Source: Bacillota bacterium (GTDB taxonomy: Bacteria > Bacillota > Limnochordia > Darwinibacteriales > Darwinibacteriaceae). Taken from it: a stretch of 35,173 nt of DNA. The notes below the pieces were generated by a model. It was not told the origin of the DNA. It did not search any database and worked only from the letters and a program-made list of their open reading frames with translations. The position numbers and the translations under genes are program-made. The number at the start of each line of letters is the position of its first letter. The first letter of the stretch is position 1. Below are positions 23,789-32,951 of this stretch, piece by piece. The stretch is from contig JAAYRS010000148.1 in assembly GCA_012518645.1 (NCBI GenBank), positions 1-35,173 of the forward strand. Reading direction: 5' to 3'.

Positions 23789-24832
23789 TCACTCCTGCCC
23801 CAGGGCCCGGGCCAGCATCTGCCGGTTCAGAAAGGCCTTCCGGCGAAGCTTGGTTGCAGCCCGTTGACAGCGTTCTAAGCGCCCTGCATATTCCTGCCAG
23901 GAAATTCCAACACCCTGATCTAAGCTGGCTAAGTTGTTTATTTCCCAAGAAAGTATATCCAATTGCTTACTAACAGCCCTAATTTTCGGATCGTAATTTA
24001 CTCCCACGGGCAGCACGTTTTCAATGGCACTAAAGATCAATCCGTGCAGGCGCATAGAAACACAAAGAGAAGCCCTTTTGAAAATCTGTTTATAGTTTTC
24101 TAAGGTTAAAGCGGGATGCACTAAAAGGGAGGGGATCTGCGATTGTAAATTATGTCCTAACTGCAGATCACCGGGGCCTAGAGGAATAAACTCCACAACT
24201 AAGCCTTCTTCCTGCCTTTGTCTAATAAACCGGAGCCAGAGCGCCCTTTGCGCCGTCCAGCCCGGGTAGGGCCGAATATTAAGCAGCAGGGTTTCCCGGG
24301 GCGATTTGGCATATTCCTCTTCTACATCCGCCCATTGAAAGACCGGATCAGCACTGACCTTCTCTAGGGCACCGGGTACCCCTAAAGAGTGAAGAAGATG
24401 AGCACTATCTTCATCTCTAATGGTAAAATCAAGGCTCTTTAAGAAAAACCGCTTAGTCCAGCGCCTGTACACCTTGGAGGAAATAGGCCCCAGCCCCTGC
24501 CCGTAAATTATTACGGGCACGCCGCGGGTGAAGGCCAATTCCGCCAGACCTAAATAATAGGGCAGACTTCGTTTACTGGTCGCGTCTTGAAGTAAAGAGC
24601 CGCCTCCGCTGATTAAGCAACGGGCAGAGCCCAAAGCCTGCCAAATATCGCGAAAATTATAACGGTCCAAAGCTTGGACACCGTGTTTTTCGGCAGTACC
24701 CCGGGGATCGGCGGATAAAACAAAAACATCCTGAAGATTAAGGCCAACTTCCGTTAAATCCCGGCAGAGAACTGATAGGATCGCTTCATCACCGAGGTTG
24801 CCGAACCCGTAATAGCCCAAAACCACGATCAC
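23789..24832 (-). CDS. csaB: CsaB, polysaccharide pyruvyl transferase
   Basis: 347 residues from GTG at 24832 (AGAGGTGG seven bases upstream), overlapping the previous gene by 44 bases. Motifs are VLGYYGFGNLGDEAIL at the N-terminus, LISGGGSLLQDATS, VIIYGQGLGPI, and SMRLHGLIFSA with the conserved catalytic His near residue 265. CsaB transfers pyruvate from phosphoenolpyruvate to wall-polymer sugars, creating the ligand for SLH domains in S-layer and diderm-Firmicute outer-membrane anchoring proteins. None of the barrels in this window has an SLH domain, so its partner proteins must be elsewhere. Confidence 0.95.
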   Translation of the reverse strand: MIVVLGYYGFGNLGDEAILSVLCRDLTEVGLNLQDVFVLSADPRGTAEKHGVQALDRYNFRDIWQALGSARCLISGGGSLLQDATSKRSLPYYLGLAELAFTRGVPVIIYGQGLGPISSKVYRRWTKRFFLKSLDFTIRDEDSAHLLHSLGVPGALEKVSADPVFQWADVEEEYAKSPRETLLLNIRPYPGWTAQRALWLRFIRQRQEEGLVVEFIPLGPGDLQLGHNLQSQIPSLLVHPALTLENYKQIFKRASLCVSMRLHGLIFSAIENVLPVGVNYDPKIRAVSKQLDILSWEINNLASLDQGVGISWQEYAGRLERCQRAATKLRRKAFLNRQMLARALGQE

Positions 24833-26423
24833 CTTTAAACCACCTCTTTCCTCGTAGGTAACAACGGCGGACTGCCCAGCCGATGAGGTAACCAAAAAAT
24901 AATCCATAGGCTGTCCGCAATAAACTTAACTTAAGGGGCGTGTAAATGTGGGTGAATGAATTAACTAAAGAAAGCTGCCCTACTGCGGCCAGAGGAAGCC
25001 ACCAAGATTTCTTCCCATCCTTTTCCCGGACCAAGAAATAAAGAGCGGGGTGCCCTATTAAAAATTCCTTGGTGCGGGGCCGGGCCCCTAAAACCTTTTC
25101 CAAAAACTCTCTGACAACAATTTCCCCTTCTAAAACCAACCCGCCAAAATTTCCGGTCCTTCTTAAGTACAAAAGACCCAATAAACCCGCGGCACCCGCC
25201 AAAGCCAGATATTTTATAGGCACGCTTTCATTTAACCAGCGCCTTAAAGGCCGAACCACCGCTAAGAACGCTAAAAGAACGGGGGCCAGGTGCATTAATT
25301 TTACACCCCGGAACTCTTCCAGTTTAACTAAATACTCGGTTCCCGTTAGCGTCCCCGCTACCAAAAAAGCACCTAGAAGCGAGACTAGGGAAATCCAAAG
25401 ATAGCGCTTTAAAGGTGTCCGACCCTTGTTTATCTGTAAAGCCAAAGAAGGAAAAACGACAGCTGCCAGTAGAGCCAGGGCTTGCTGGCTTAAGGAAAAA
25501 TAGAAAAGGCCGATTAAAAGTGAACCCAGCCAAGCACAGACGGCGGCGACTAAAATTATTTGCTTGCAGCGGGGAAACCAATGGATCCCAAACAAAGCTG
25601 TCCCCGCCCAAATACCGGCCCAAACCAAACTTGTTGCCGGCGGCGGCACTGACCAGACGGGAAAGGGGGCCGCCCGGCCCACTGAAAACCCCGCGGCCTC
25701 CAGAGCCGTTTTTAGAGTTTCGATTAACTGTAAAGATCGCGGCCAGGCGCTTTCAAAGGGGCGCAAATACAATACCCGGATATTCCGCTCCTTGGCTGCC
25801 CTTAAATAGCGATTGATGATCCGCTGATCGGATAAAAGCCTTAATTCCGGCGCACTTATTCCATGGACCCGGACCAAATTTAAATTTTTTTGGTCCAGGT
25901 TCAGTTTAGAAAACTCTGCCAGACCTAAGCGGACCCCGGTTTTCAAAAACCCGGTTTTTATTTCCCCCGAGCCGCTGGCCACAATTAACCGCGGATTATA
26001 ATCTAACCAAATCGGCTCCACATCCCAAGGAGCGGGGCTAATTTTGGGTACCGGCTCAAAACCGGCATCCCGAATGAGATCCAAGTCAGATTTCTCGAAG
26101 GCCAAAGGAAAATCGAGATAAGTTTTTAAATCTTTCTCTTCCCCAAGCTGAATTATAAATTCCCGGCTTAGGGGTTTTTGAGCAAGAAACCATTCCCCTA
26201 AACTTGTAGCCTGGATCCCCAAAGAGCGAATCCCCGCCCGGCGTAAATCACGGAGTAAATTCTCCATTTCCATTCCCGTGGAGCCGCTGAGTCCTTGCAG
26301 AGCAGGAAAATCATAAACTAATTCAACTTGAAAATTGGATTTTTCCAAAGCCCAGCGGTGAGCGGCAATCCAAACAGAAGTCAAAACAGCAACGATAATA
26401 ATTACCCATAAAATTCGTTTCAT
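24789..26423 (-). CDS. DUF5693 family membrane protein
   Basis: 544 residues. An N-terminal anchor (ILWVIIIVAVLTSVWIAAH) is followed by an extracytoplasmic domain of about 230 residues with a TIM-barrel-like flavour (LRDLRRAGIRSLGIQATSLGEW, FLKTGVRLGLAEFS, LVRVHGISAPELR, NIRVLYLRPFES). The second half has about eight membrane segments. I recognise it as the DUF5693 family, repeatedly found just before csaB; its function is not established. It overlaps the preceding gene by the ATGA tetranucleotide and csaB by 44 bases, so expression is tightly coupled. A role in polymer handling or export is inference from context. Confidence 0.82.
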   Translation of the reverse strand: MKRILWVIIIVAVLTSVWIAAHRWALEKSNFQVELVYDFPALQGLSGSTGMEMENLLRDLRRAGIRSLGIQATSLGEWFLAQKPLSREFIIQLGEEKDLKTYLDFPLAFEKSDLDLIRDAGFEPVPKISPAPWDVEPIWLDYNPRLIVASGSGEIKTGFLKTGVRLGLAEFSKLNLDQKNLNLVRVHGISAPELRLLSDQRIINRYLRAAKERNIRVLYLRPFESAWPRSLQLIETLKTALEAAGFSVGRAAPFPVWSVPPPATSLVWAGIWAGTALFGIHWFPRCKQIILVAAVCAWLGSLLIGLFYFSLSQQALALLAAVVFPSLALQINKGRTPLKRYLWISLVSLLGAFLVAGTLTGTEYLVKLEEFRGVKLMHLAPVLLAFLAVVRPLRRWLNESVPIKYLALAGAAGLLGLLYLRRTGNFGGLVLEGEIVVREFLEKVLGARPRTKEFLIGHPALYFLVREKDGKKSWWLPLAAVGQLSLVNSFTHIYTPLKLSLLRTAYGLFFGYLIGWAVRRCYLRGKRWFKGDRGFGLLRVRQPR

Positions 26424-27124
26424 TCCGCCACCCCTATTCCCATCATCAGCCGGCCTTTCTCTAATTCCACCTCGGAAATGGTGACCGCATAAGGGGGAAT
26501 TTCAAGATCAAAGCTAAAACTATAATACTCATTAAGAGCTTCTAACAAAAAAGGCGGAATCCTTGTCTTTTGAAGCTCTAAATTGTGAGGTACAAATCTT
26601 AGGACGGAATCCCCCTGGATTTCTAGAATACCCTTCAACTTTAAATCCAAAGGAATATTCCAAAAATCGACTTGGCCCTCTAAACCGACTTCCCCCGGTT
26701 CTAAAGTAAGATGGAAATAGCGCTCCGGATCCACTCGGGACCAAAATAAGGTATTTAGATCCTCTTGGGAAATATGCAGCCGGGCTTGAAGATCCAAGGC
26801 TTCGTAAGAGGAAAACTCCCCTTTTCTCAGCAGTTCGATGGGATCAAAACGGACCTGATGGCCGCGTATCTGCAGCTCTTGAACAGTCAGACCGTTCACA
26901 AGCGCTCTTTCCAACACCACTTCTAAACAGGGAATTTCCCCCCGGAACAGCTCAAACCCCCAAGGAGAGCGGATCTCCACCGCTACTTTTTCCGCCCGGA
27001 ATTCTCCTTGCAAGCGTTGGCCGATGCTTTCCGCTAAATGGGGGATCAGCAAAAACTTAGGAAGGAAAACAAATAAAAGGACTAGAAATAAAAAAGTTAA
27101 AAAGATGAGCCGGCGTCCCCGCAC
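26420..27124 (-). CDS. DUF2993 (LmeA-like) anchored protein
   Basis: 234 residues from GTG at 27124, chosen because GGAGG lies seven bases upstream and the longer track ORF runs through the prfB terminator. One N-terminal membrane anchor (LIFLTFLFLVLLFVFLPKFLL) is followed by a domain with AESIGQRLQGEFRAEKVAVEIRS, LVNGLTVQELQIRG and VTISEVELEKGRLMM, the pattern of DUF2993 proteins, lipid-binding-like folds known from actinobacterial LmeA. It is the first gene of the DUF2993-DUF5693-csaB-tagA-yitT run. Its promoter is not obvious and it may rely on read-through of the terminator. Confidence 0.72.
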   Translation of the reverse strand: MRGRRLIFLTFLFLVLLFVFLPKFLLIPHLAESIGQRLQGEFRAEKVAVEIRSPWGFELFRGEIPCLEVVLERALVNGLTVQELQIRGHQVRFDPIELLRKGEFSSYEALDLQARLHISQEDLNTLFWSRVDPERYFHLTLEPGEVGLEGQVDFWNIPLDLKLKGILEIQGDSVLRFVPHNLELQKTRIPPFLLEALNEYYSFSFDLEIPPYAVTISEVELEKGRLMMGIGVAE

Positions 27125-27136
27125 ATTGATCCCTCC

Positions 27137-27176
27137 AAAAAAGGCTTTCTTCACCTTCTCTTCCGTGAAGAAAGCC
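27137..27176 (-). terminator. Strong rho-independent terminator of secA-prfB
   Basis: GGCTTTCTTCAC-10 nt-GTGAAGAAAGCC, twelve perfect pairs followed by six T on the minus strand. It begins nine bases past the prfB stop and ends beside the ribosome site of the next gene. Confidence 0.95.
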
Positions 27177-27185
27177 AAACTATCT

Positions 27186-28272
27186 TTATGATTGTCTTAA
27201 CTTGAGGTAACTTTCAATAAAAGGCTGGAGATTTCCATCCATTACCGAATCCACGTTACTCATTTCCAAGTTGGTGCGATGATCTTTTACCATGGTATAG
27301 GGGCAGAAAACATAAGAACGGATCTGATTCCCCCAGGCGATTTCAGTTTGCTCGCCTTTAATGCTTTCCAACTTGGCCTTTTGCTCCTCCCGCTGTTTTT
27401 CCCTTAACCGGGCTCCTAAAATCTTTAAAGCAGCTTCTTTATTGGCGTGCTGAGAGCGCTCTGATTGGCACTGAACCACCAGATCGGTGGGAAGATGGGT
27501 AATGCGTACAGCTGAATCGGTTTTATTGACATGCTGTCCCCCTGCGCCGCTGGCGCGGTAGGTGTCAATCCTTAGATCATCCGGATTGATTTCCACACTA
27601 AAATCATCTTCGAGTTCCGGAATCACTTCCACCGATGAAAAAGACGTGTGGCGCCTTCCCGACGAATCAAAAGGGGAAATCCGGACTAAGCGGTGCACCC
27701 CTTTTTCCGCCTTAAGATATCCGTAACTATGCAAACCCTGGACCAAAATAGTTGCATCTTTCAGCCCGGCTTCCTCTCCGGCTTGGTAATCAAGGACTTT
27801 TACCCGGTAACCTTGGTTCTCGGCCCAACGGCTGTACATCCGCAATAACATTGCCGCCCAATCCTGGGACTCGGTGCCGCCGGCCCCGGGATGGATGGTC
27901 AAAATGGCGTTGTTGCGATCATGCTCCCCACCGAGCAGGGCCTTTAATTCCAATTGATCCAAGGCTTGCTCCATTTGCTGAAGACACTTATCAAGCTCGC
28001 CTTGCAAAGTACTCTCTGCGGTTTCTTCCCATAATTCTAAAAGGGTTTCCGCATCTTCATAAAGTTGGTAGACACCTTGCCACTCTTCTTTTATTTGCTT
28101 CAGATCGCTGATTTTTTTTGCCGTTTTCTGAGCCAGCTCCTGGTTATCCCAAAAACCAGGAGCTAAAGTGCTTTGCTCTAGTTCTTTCAGCTGTTTAGCC
28201 TTTAGATCGACTTCAAAGATAACCTCTCATTTCGGCTAAACGCCTGCCTAATTCTGCCAATAGTCCCCGCAT
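27186..28272 (-). CDS. prfB: Peptide chain release factor 2, with programmed +1 frameshift
   Basis: The track shows only the second frame. The real start is the ATG at 28272 (GGAGG six bases upstream). Nineteen codons (MRGLLAELGRRLAEMRGYL) run into an in-frame TGA at 28213-28215 within AGAGGTTATCTTTGAA, the standard RF2 shift site: internal SD-like AGAGG, slippery CTT, TGA. After a +1 shift the reading continues EVDLKAKQLKELEQSTLAPGFWDN and on to 27186, about 361 residues in all, the normal RF2 length. The stop-recognition tripeptide SPF (RISPFDSSG) and the catalytic GGQ (SGAGGQHVNKTDS) are intact. RF2 reads UGA and UAA, so low RF2 favours the shift (autoregulation). Classic secA-prfB order, four bases apart. 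Confidence 0.97.
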
Positions 28273-28275
28273 GGT

Positions 28276-30789
28276 TTACCTCCCACAGCACTTTTTAAAT
28301 TTCAGCCCGCTGCCGCAGGGACAGGGGTCGTTCCGGCCTACCTTTTTTTCCACCCGACGCGGTATTTTTTCGGGGATTTCCCCATCGGCGCCTTGGTTTA
28401 ACTGCGCCCCCGCTAGCCGATCTTTAGGCTCTGCCCTTTCAGCCCGGCGCATACGCACCCTAAAGAGCATGCTGAGACAGTCCTCCTGAATACTAAAAAC
28501 CATTGCCTGAAACATTTCATAGGCCTCAAAACGGTATTCCAAAAGCGGATCCCGCTGCCCATAGGCCCGCAGGCCGATACCTTCCCGCAAATCATCCATA
28601 GCGCTAAGGTGATCCATCCATTTTTGGTCTGTAATTTGAAGCAAGACGATTTTTTCTATCTGGCGCTGAATTTCCGGGCCATACTCCCGGCTTCTCTTCT
28701 GATAAGCCTGCCGAGCCTCTTTTATGAGGAGTTCCTTAATTTCTTCTGTTTGAAGATCCCTCAATTTGGTTTGGGAAAGAGGCGCGGGTTGGTTGACAAT
28801 TTCCATGTAACGCTGCCTCAAACCCTCTAAATCCCATTCTTCAGGAATCACTTTTTTATCTGCATAACGTTCAACCAATTGATCAAACACCGTAAGAAAC
28901 ATGTTTTGAATCTGGGCAGATATATTTTCATCCAGAAGAACCGCCCGGCGCTGCTCGTAGATCACTTCCCGCTGCTGATTCATAACATCGTCGTATTCCA
29001 AAACTTGTTTCCTAATCTCGAAATGACGGTTTTCTACCCGTTTTTGGGCATTTTCAATAGCTCTGCTGATTTGAGGATGATCGATTGCTTGATCTTCTTC
29101 CCAACCCAAGCGATCCATAATCCCCATAATTCGATCTGAACCAAATAAGCGCATTAAATCGTCTTCCAAGGAAACAAAAAATCGGGAGGAGCCGGGATCG
29201 CCCTGCCTTCCGGATCGGCCCCGGAGCTGGTTATCAATGCGCCGGGATTCGTGGCGTTCCGTACCAATAATATGCAGGCCGCCTAAATCCACTACCCCCT
29301 CGCCTAGCACAATATCCGTACCGCGCCCGGCCATGTTGGTAGCTATGGTTACCATTTTCTTTTGGCCGGCCAATTTTACAATTTCGGCTTCTTTATCGTG
29401 GTGTTTTGCGTTTAAAACCTGGTGGGGGATACCCTTTTTGCTCAAAAGAGCACTTAATAATTCCGAACTTTCGATGGAGATGGTACCTACCAATACCGGC
29501 TGCCCTTTTTGGTAGCAGGCGGCAATCTCCTCAATGATCGCTTCTTGCTTGCCGCGCTTTGTTTTGTAAACAGCATCGGGGTAATCGATTCTAATCATCG
29601 GTTCATTTGTCGGAATCACCACTACATCCAGGCCGTAAATTTTCCGGAACTCTTCCTCTTCTGTTTTGGCCGTTCCAGTCATCCCCGCTAGTTTTTCATA
29701 CATTCGAAAATAGTTTTGGTAGGTGATTGCGGCTAATGTTTGGCTTTCTTGGAGCACAGCTACTTTTTCCTTAGCTTCGATTGATTGGTGCAAGCCGTCC
29801 GAGTAGCGCCTCCCCGGCATCATGCGGCCGGTAAATTCGTCCACAATCAAAACCTCGTTGTCTTTGACAACATAATCCCGATCCCGGACAAAAAACTCTT
29901 TAGCCTTTAGAGCTTGATTAAGATAATGGTTTAGCTCAAAGTTAACGTCGTCGAAAAGATTTTCGATGTTAAGAGCCCGTTCTACTTTAGCAATTCCTTC
30001 CTCTGAGATGGCAATAGTCTTCGCTTTTTCATCTACTGTGTAATCTTTTTCCCGCTTTAACTGAGGCGCAATTTGGGCAAAACGCTGGTAGTGGCGGGCG
30101 GAATCTTCAGCCCGTCCCGAAATAATTAAAGGAGTCCTGGCTTCATCGATCAAGATCGAATCCACCTCGTCCACAATCGCGTAATGAAGTTTTCTTTGGA
30201 CTATTTGTTCCGGGGAAACAACCATATTATCCCGAAGGTAATCAAAACCGAATTCATTATTGGTTCCGTAAGTGACGTCGGAATTATAGGCCCGCCGCCT
30301 TTCTTCGAAATTTAAGCCGTGCACAATAACACCGACACTTAAACCTAAAAATTCATAAACCCGGCCCATCCACTCGGCGTCGCGCCGGGCAAGGTAGTCG
30401 TTAACTGTAACAACATGCACACCCCGCCCCCCTAAGGCATTGAGGTAGACCGGCAGAGTGGCCACAAGGGTTTTTCCTTCCCCGGTTTTCATTTCAGCAA
30501 TGCGTCCTTGATGCAGGATTATTCCGCCCAGAAGCTGGACATCGAAATGGCGCATTTTTAAAACGCGCCAAGAGGCCTCCCGGACAACGGCGAACGCCTC
30601 CGGGAGAATATCTTCCAAAGCGCTTCCCTCCGCCAGCCGGGCCCGAAATTCATCAGTTTTTCCGGCCAATTCCTGATCACTGCATTTCTGCATCTCTTTT
30701 TCCAAGTCATTAATAACATTTACCGTTTGATCCAGACGCCTTAATTCCCGTTCATCCGAATCAAATAGGTTTTTAAAAATTTTAAGCAC
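28276..30789 (-). CDS. secA: SecA, preprotein translocase motor ATPase
   Basis: 837 residues. Motifs include the N-terminal [42 protein letters not shown] (Walker A near residue 100), [20 protein letters not shown], the preprotein cross-linking region, [13 protein letters not shown] (motif V region) and [14 protein letters not shown]. The C-terminal zinc site [13 protein letters not shown] is complete and mediates SecB or lipid contacts. SecA drives export through SecYEG and would be needed by all the signal-peptide proteins here. The start is GTG with GGAGG seven bases upstream. It is followed four bases later by prfB. Confidence 0.98.
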   Translation of the reverse strand: MLKIFKNLFDSDERELRRLDQTVNVINDLEKEMQKCSDQELAGKTDEFRARLAEGSALEDILPEAFAVVREASWRVLKMRHFDVQLLGGIILHQGRIAEMKTGEGKTLVATLPVYLNALGGRGVHVVTVNDYLARRDAEWMGRVYEFLGLSVGVIVHGLNFEERRRAYNSDVTYGTNNEFGFDYLRDNMVVSPEQIVQRKLHYAIVDEVDSILIDEARTPLIISGRAEDSARHYQRFAQIAPQLKREKDYTVDEKAKTIAISEEGIAKVERALNIENLFDDVNFELNHYLNQALKAKEFFVRDRDYVVKDNEVLIVDEFTGRMMPGRRYSDGLHQSIEAKEKVAVLQESQTLAAITYQNYFRMYEKLAGMTGTAKTEEEEFRKIYGLDVVVIPTNEPMIRIDYPDAVYKTKRGKQEAIIEEIAACYQKGQPVLVGTISIESSELLSALLSKKGIPHQVLNAKHHDKEAEIVKLAGQKKMVTIATNMAGRGTDIVLGEGVVDLGGLHIIGTERHESRRIDNQLRGRSGRQGDPGSSRFFVSLEDDLMRLFGSDRIMGIMDRLGWEEDQAIDHPQISRAIENAQKRVENRHFEIRKQVLEYDDVMNQQREVIYEQRRAVLLDENISAQIQNMFLTVFDQLVERYADKKVIPEEWDLEGLRQRYMEIVNQPAPLSQTKLRDLQTEEIKELLIKEARQAYQKRSREYGPEIQRQIEKIVLLQITDQKWMDHLSAMDDLREGIGLRAYGQRDPLLEYRFEAYEMFQAMVFSIQEDCLSMLFRVRMRRAERAEPKDRLAGAQLNQGADGEIPEKIPRRVEKKVGRNDPCPCGSGLKFKKCCGR

Positions 30790-30867
30790 AGATATTCCTC
30801 CCTAAGGAACAATAAACCCCAGCCTTTTAATTCTACTACGACTAAAAGTTATTAGCAAATTTCGGGC

Positions 30868-31986
30868 TTAAGTTATCTCTTGCCTCAAACCCGCATCTAT
30901 CAAGGCCCATAATCCCCCGGTCACCAAAGAGTGGCCCCCTAAAAGGACTGGGATGGACGCTTCCAGGGCCGCCGCAGTAAATTGGCGCAGCCCCGGGTGG
31001 GAAATTAAATCCAATTCCCCCAGATCAGAGGCAAAACGATCCGCTTGGGAAAGATTCCAACGGAAATGCTCAAAAAGGACCCGCGAATCTAAAACAGCTC
31101 CTCGGGCAATCTCACTTAAAAATTGGAAAAATCCGGTAAAACCCAATTCTTCTGCCAAACGCCCCAAGATAGAAACAACCTGCCCCCGCTGATCGCGGCC
31201 GAGAGCTTTCATCCCCCGTTCTTCCGAATAAAGGCGCAGGCGGCAGCGGGTATGGCTGTCCAAATACTGGAAGAAATTAGAGCCAACCCGGCCATAAACA
31301 AGCAATTCTCCGGTCGCGTCGTTTAACAGATCTTTAATCGCCAGGTAATTGCTAAGATCCCAACTAAGCTCCTGAACCGCGGCCTGGGCCCTAGATCCTA
31401 AATCAGGGTGCACCGACATGATTAACAAATCGGTGGGGGTATCCAGATCAAAATTTAGTCCCAGGCTTCTTTGCAGCGGGATCCAGCGCAAACCGCCCTC
31501 GTTGCTTAAAGCTAAAGCCAGGGTATTATCAATCGGCGGAAGATTGATCCCAGCCAGGGCTTCACCGGGACTAAATCCAACAATATCTGCAGAATAATAA
31601 TTATTAGCTAGGAGGATTCCTTCGTTTCCTTCAAGGATCTCCCGCATATATTTTAATTCAGAAGATGAAACTAGGGGAGCGGCGGCCCCCCCCATATATA
31701 AGATTTTTTTTAGGCCGTAAAGCTGGATAACAGCCCACAAACACCGGCCAAAATGGAAAGGCCGCCCACTTTGTTCTTGATCTTGAAATACTTCCACCTG
31801 CATGGGCTGCAGTTCTTCTGCCAGTTGAGGATAGGAAGTAACCGCAATAATCTTTTCAAAACCCGCAAGCCGGGCCTTATCAATCAAGTCTAAAACAATG
31901 TTCTGCCTAATCTTTTGCATTTGTTTTTCTAAACGGCCTTTAACCGGGCCGCCTTCAAAAATTACCAGGCTAACCTGCGTAGACAT
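30868..31986 (-). CDS. Nucleotidyltransferase-like (GT-A fold) protein of unknown function
   Basis: 372 residues. The N-terminal two thirds resembles the MobA/CofC-like Rossmann nucleotidyltransferases: VSLVIFEGGPVKGRLEKQM at the nucleotide-binding end, GFEKIIAVTSYPQLAEEL, KKILYMGGAAAPLVSSSELKYM in the place of the central acceptor motif, and LNFDLDTPTDLLIM, which matches the D-x-DTPxDL motif of that fold. The canonical GGxSxRMGxxK signature is not exact. The C-terminal third is helical and unrecognised. It starts two bases after the hpf stop, so it is probably co-transcribed with hpf, and precedes secA by 78 bases. The assignment is fold-level only. Confidence 0.5.
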   Translation of the reverse strand: MSTQVSLVIFEGGPVKGRLEKQMQKIRQNIVLDLIDKARLAGFEKIIAVTSYPQLAEELQPMQVEVFQDQEQSGRPFHFGRCLWAVIQLYGLKKILYMGGAAAPLVSSSELKYMREILEGNEGILLANNYYSADIVGFSPGEALAGINLPPIDNTLALALSNEGGLRWIPLQRSLGLNFDLDTPTDLLIMSVHPDLGSRAQAAVQELSWDLSNYLAIKDLLNDATGELLVYGRVGSNFFQYLDSHTRCRLRLYSEERGMKALGRDQRGQVVSILGRLAEELGFTGFFQFLSEIARGAVLDSRVLFEHFRWNLSQADRFASDLGELDLISHPGLRQFTAAALEASIPVLLGGHSLVTGGLWALIDAGLRQEIT

Positions 31987-31988
31987 TG

Positions 31989-32534
31989 CTAATACTCGGG
32001 ATCGATCAGCCCGTAGTTTCCATCTCGACGCTTGTATACTACGCTTACATCGCCTGTATCTGAGTTACTGAAAACAAAAAAATCGTGCCCCAGCAGTTCC
32101 ATCTGTAAGACTGCTTCCTCCGCGTCCATAGGCTTTAAAGCAAATCTTTTGGTCCGGACTATGCTGGGTTCCCCCTCTTCTTTTACCTCTGATTTTCTGG
32201 GGGAGACCACTTCCCCGATTTTAGGGCCGTGCATCCTCCTTTGAATTCGAGTTTTATACTTATTAAATTGACGTTCTATCCGGTCTACGGCAGCATCAAT
32301 GGATGTATACATGTCCGCGGTTTTTGCTTCCCCTCGCAACATCACACCGGACAAATTCATAGTCACCTCTGCAATGTGTTTGCCCCGTTCCAAGCGGAGC
32401 ATGACCTCAGCTGAAGAAGTTTGATTTTGATTCAAATACTTTTCAATTTTTGCCACTTTCTTTTCTGCATAAGAGCGCAGCGCCTGCGTAATCTCTAGAT
32501 TTTTACCGGAAACATTGATTCTGATTGTTGTCAT
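31989..32534 (-). CDS. hpf: Long-form ribosome hibernation promoting factor
   Basis: 181 residues in the long form. The N-terminal S30AE domain (IRINVSGKNLEITQALRSYAEKKVAKIEKYLN, AEVTMNLSGVMLRGEAKTADMYTSIDAAVDRIERQ) spans residues 1-100. A linker with VVSPRKSEVKEEGEP follows, then the C-terminal dimerisation domain (VRTKRFALKPMDAEEAVLQMELLGHDFFVF...VVYKRRDGNYGLIDPEY). The long form dimerises 70S ribosomes into 100S particles in stationary phase. GGAG lies eight bases before the ATG. It is downstream of a cspA terminator; no convincing promoter was seen in the 80 bases between. Confidence 0.97.
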   Translation of the reverse strand: MTTIRINVSGKNLEITQALRSYAEKKVAKIEKYLNQNQTSSAEVMLRLERGKHIAEVTMNLSGVMLRGEAKTADMYTSIDAAVDRIERQFNKYKTRIQRRMHGPKIGEVVSPRKSEVKEEGEPSIVRTKRFALKPMDAEEAVLQMELLGHDFFVFSNSDTGDVSVVYKRRDGNYGLIDPEY

Positions 32535-32617
32535 CTAACTCACTCCTTCAATGACAATTGTAATCGCTCTTACTAATTAATATTACCCTTCCAAGGATCA
32601 TAATCCTCCCGCTTATT

Positions 32618-32645
32618 AAAAAAGGACCAGGCCCTTGCCCGGTCC
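32618..32645 (-). terminator. Rho-independent terminator of cspA
   Basis: Minus-strand GGACCGGG...CCTGGTCC followed by six T, seven bases after the cspA stop. Confidence 0.9.
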
Positions 32646-32652
32646 GTCCGCT

Positions 32653-32853
32653 TTAGATTTTTACTACGTTAGAAGCCTGCGGCCCTCTATCACCTTCAAC
32701 AATGTCGAATTCAACGCTGTCGCCTTCCTGGAGTGTTTTAAACCCTTCTTCCTGAATTGCAGAAAAATGTACGAACACATCCCCAGCCCCATCCTCACGT
32801 TCAATAAATCCATATCCCTTTTCAGCGTTAAACCACTTGACTTTTCCCAACAT
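32653..32853 (-). CDS. cspA: Cold-shock-domain RNA chaperone
   Basis: 66 residues, the standard single CSD. RNP1 is KGYGFIE and RNP2 is [24 protein letters not shown] at the start and [10 protein letters not shown] at the end are typical. These proteins melt secondary structure in RNA and assist translation at low temperature or in stationary phase. It has its own promoter, a leader of about 55 bases and its own terminator, so it is monocistronic. AGGAGG lies about 11 bases before the ATG. The symbol is a family-level name. Confidence 0.96.
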   Translation of the reverse strand: MLGKVKWFNAEKGYGFIEREDGAGDVFVHFSAIQEEGFKTLQEGDSVEFDIVEGDRGPQASNVVKI

Positions 32854-32910
32854 TGTTAAGCATTCCTCCTAAAGTCTGAAACTCCGGCCGCACTTGCTCC
32901 GGTAACCTAA

Positions 32911-32939
32911 CCTTAACACAGGGAAACGTCTTTTGTCAA
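32911..32939 (-). promoter_or_regulatory. Promoter of the cold-shock gene
   Basis: Minus-strand TTGACA, 17 bases, TTAAGG, with TG just before the -10. The -35 is perfect and the -10 is weak. It lies immediately after the stop of the flagellar chaperone-like gene. Confidence 0.5.
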
Positions 32940-32951
32940 GACAGGCACAGT

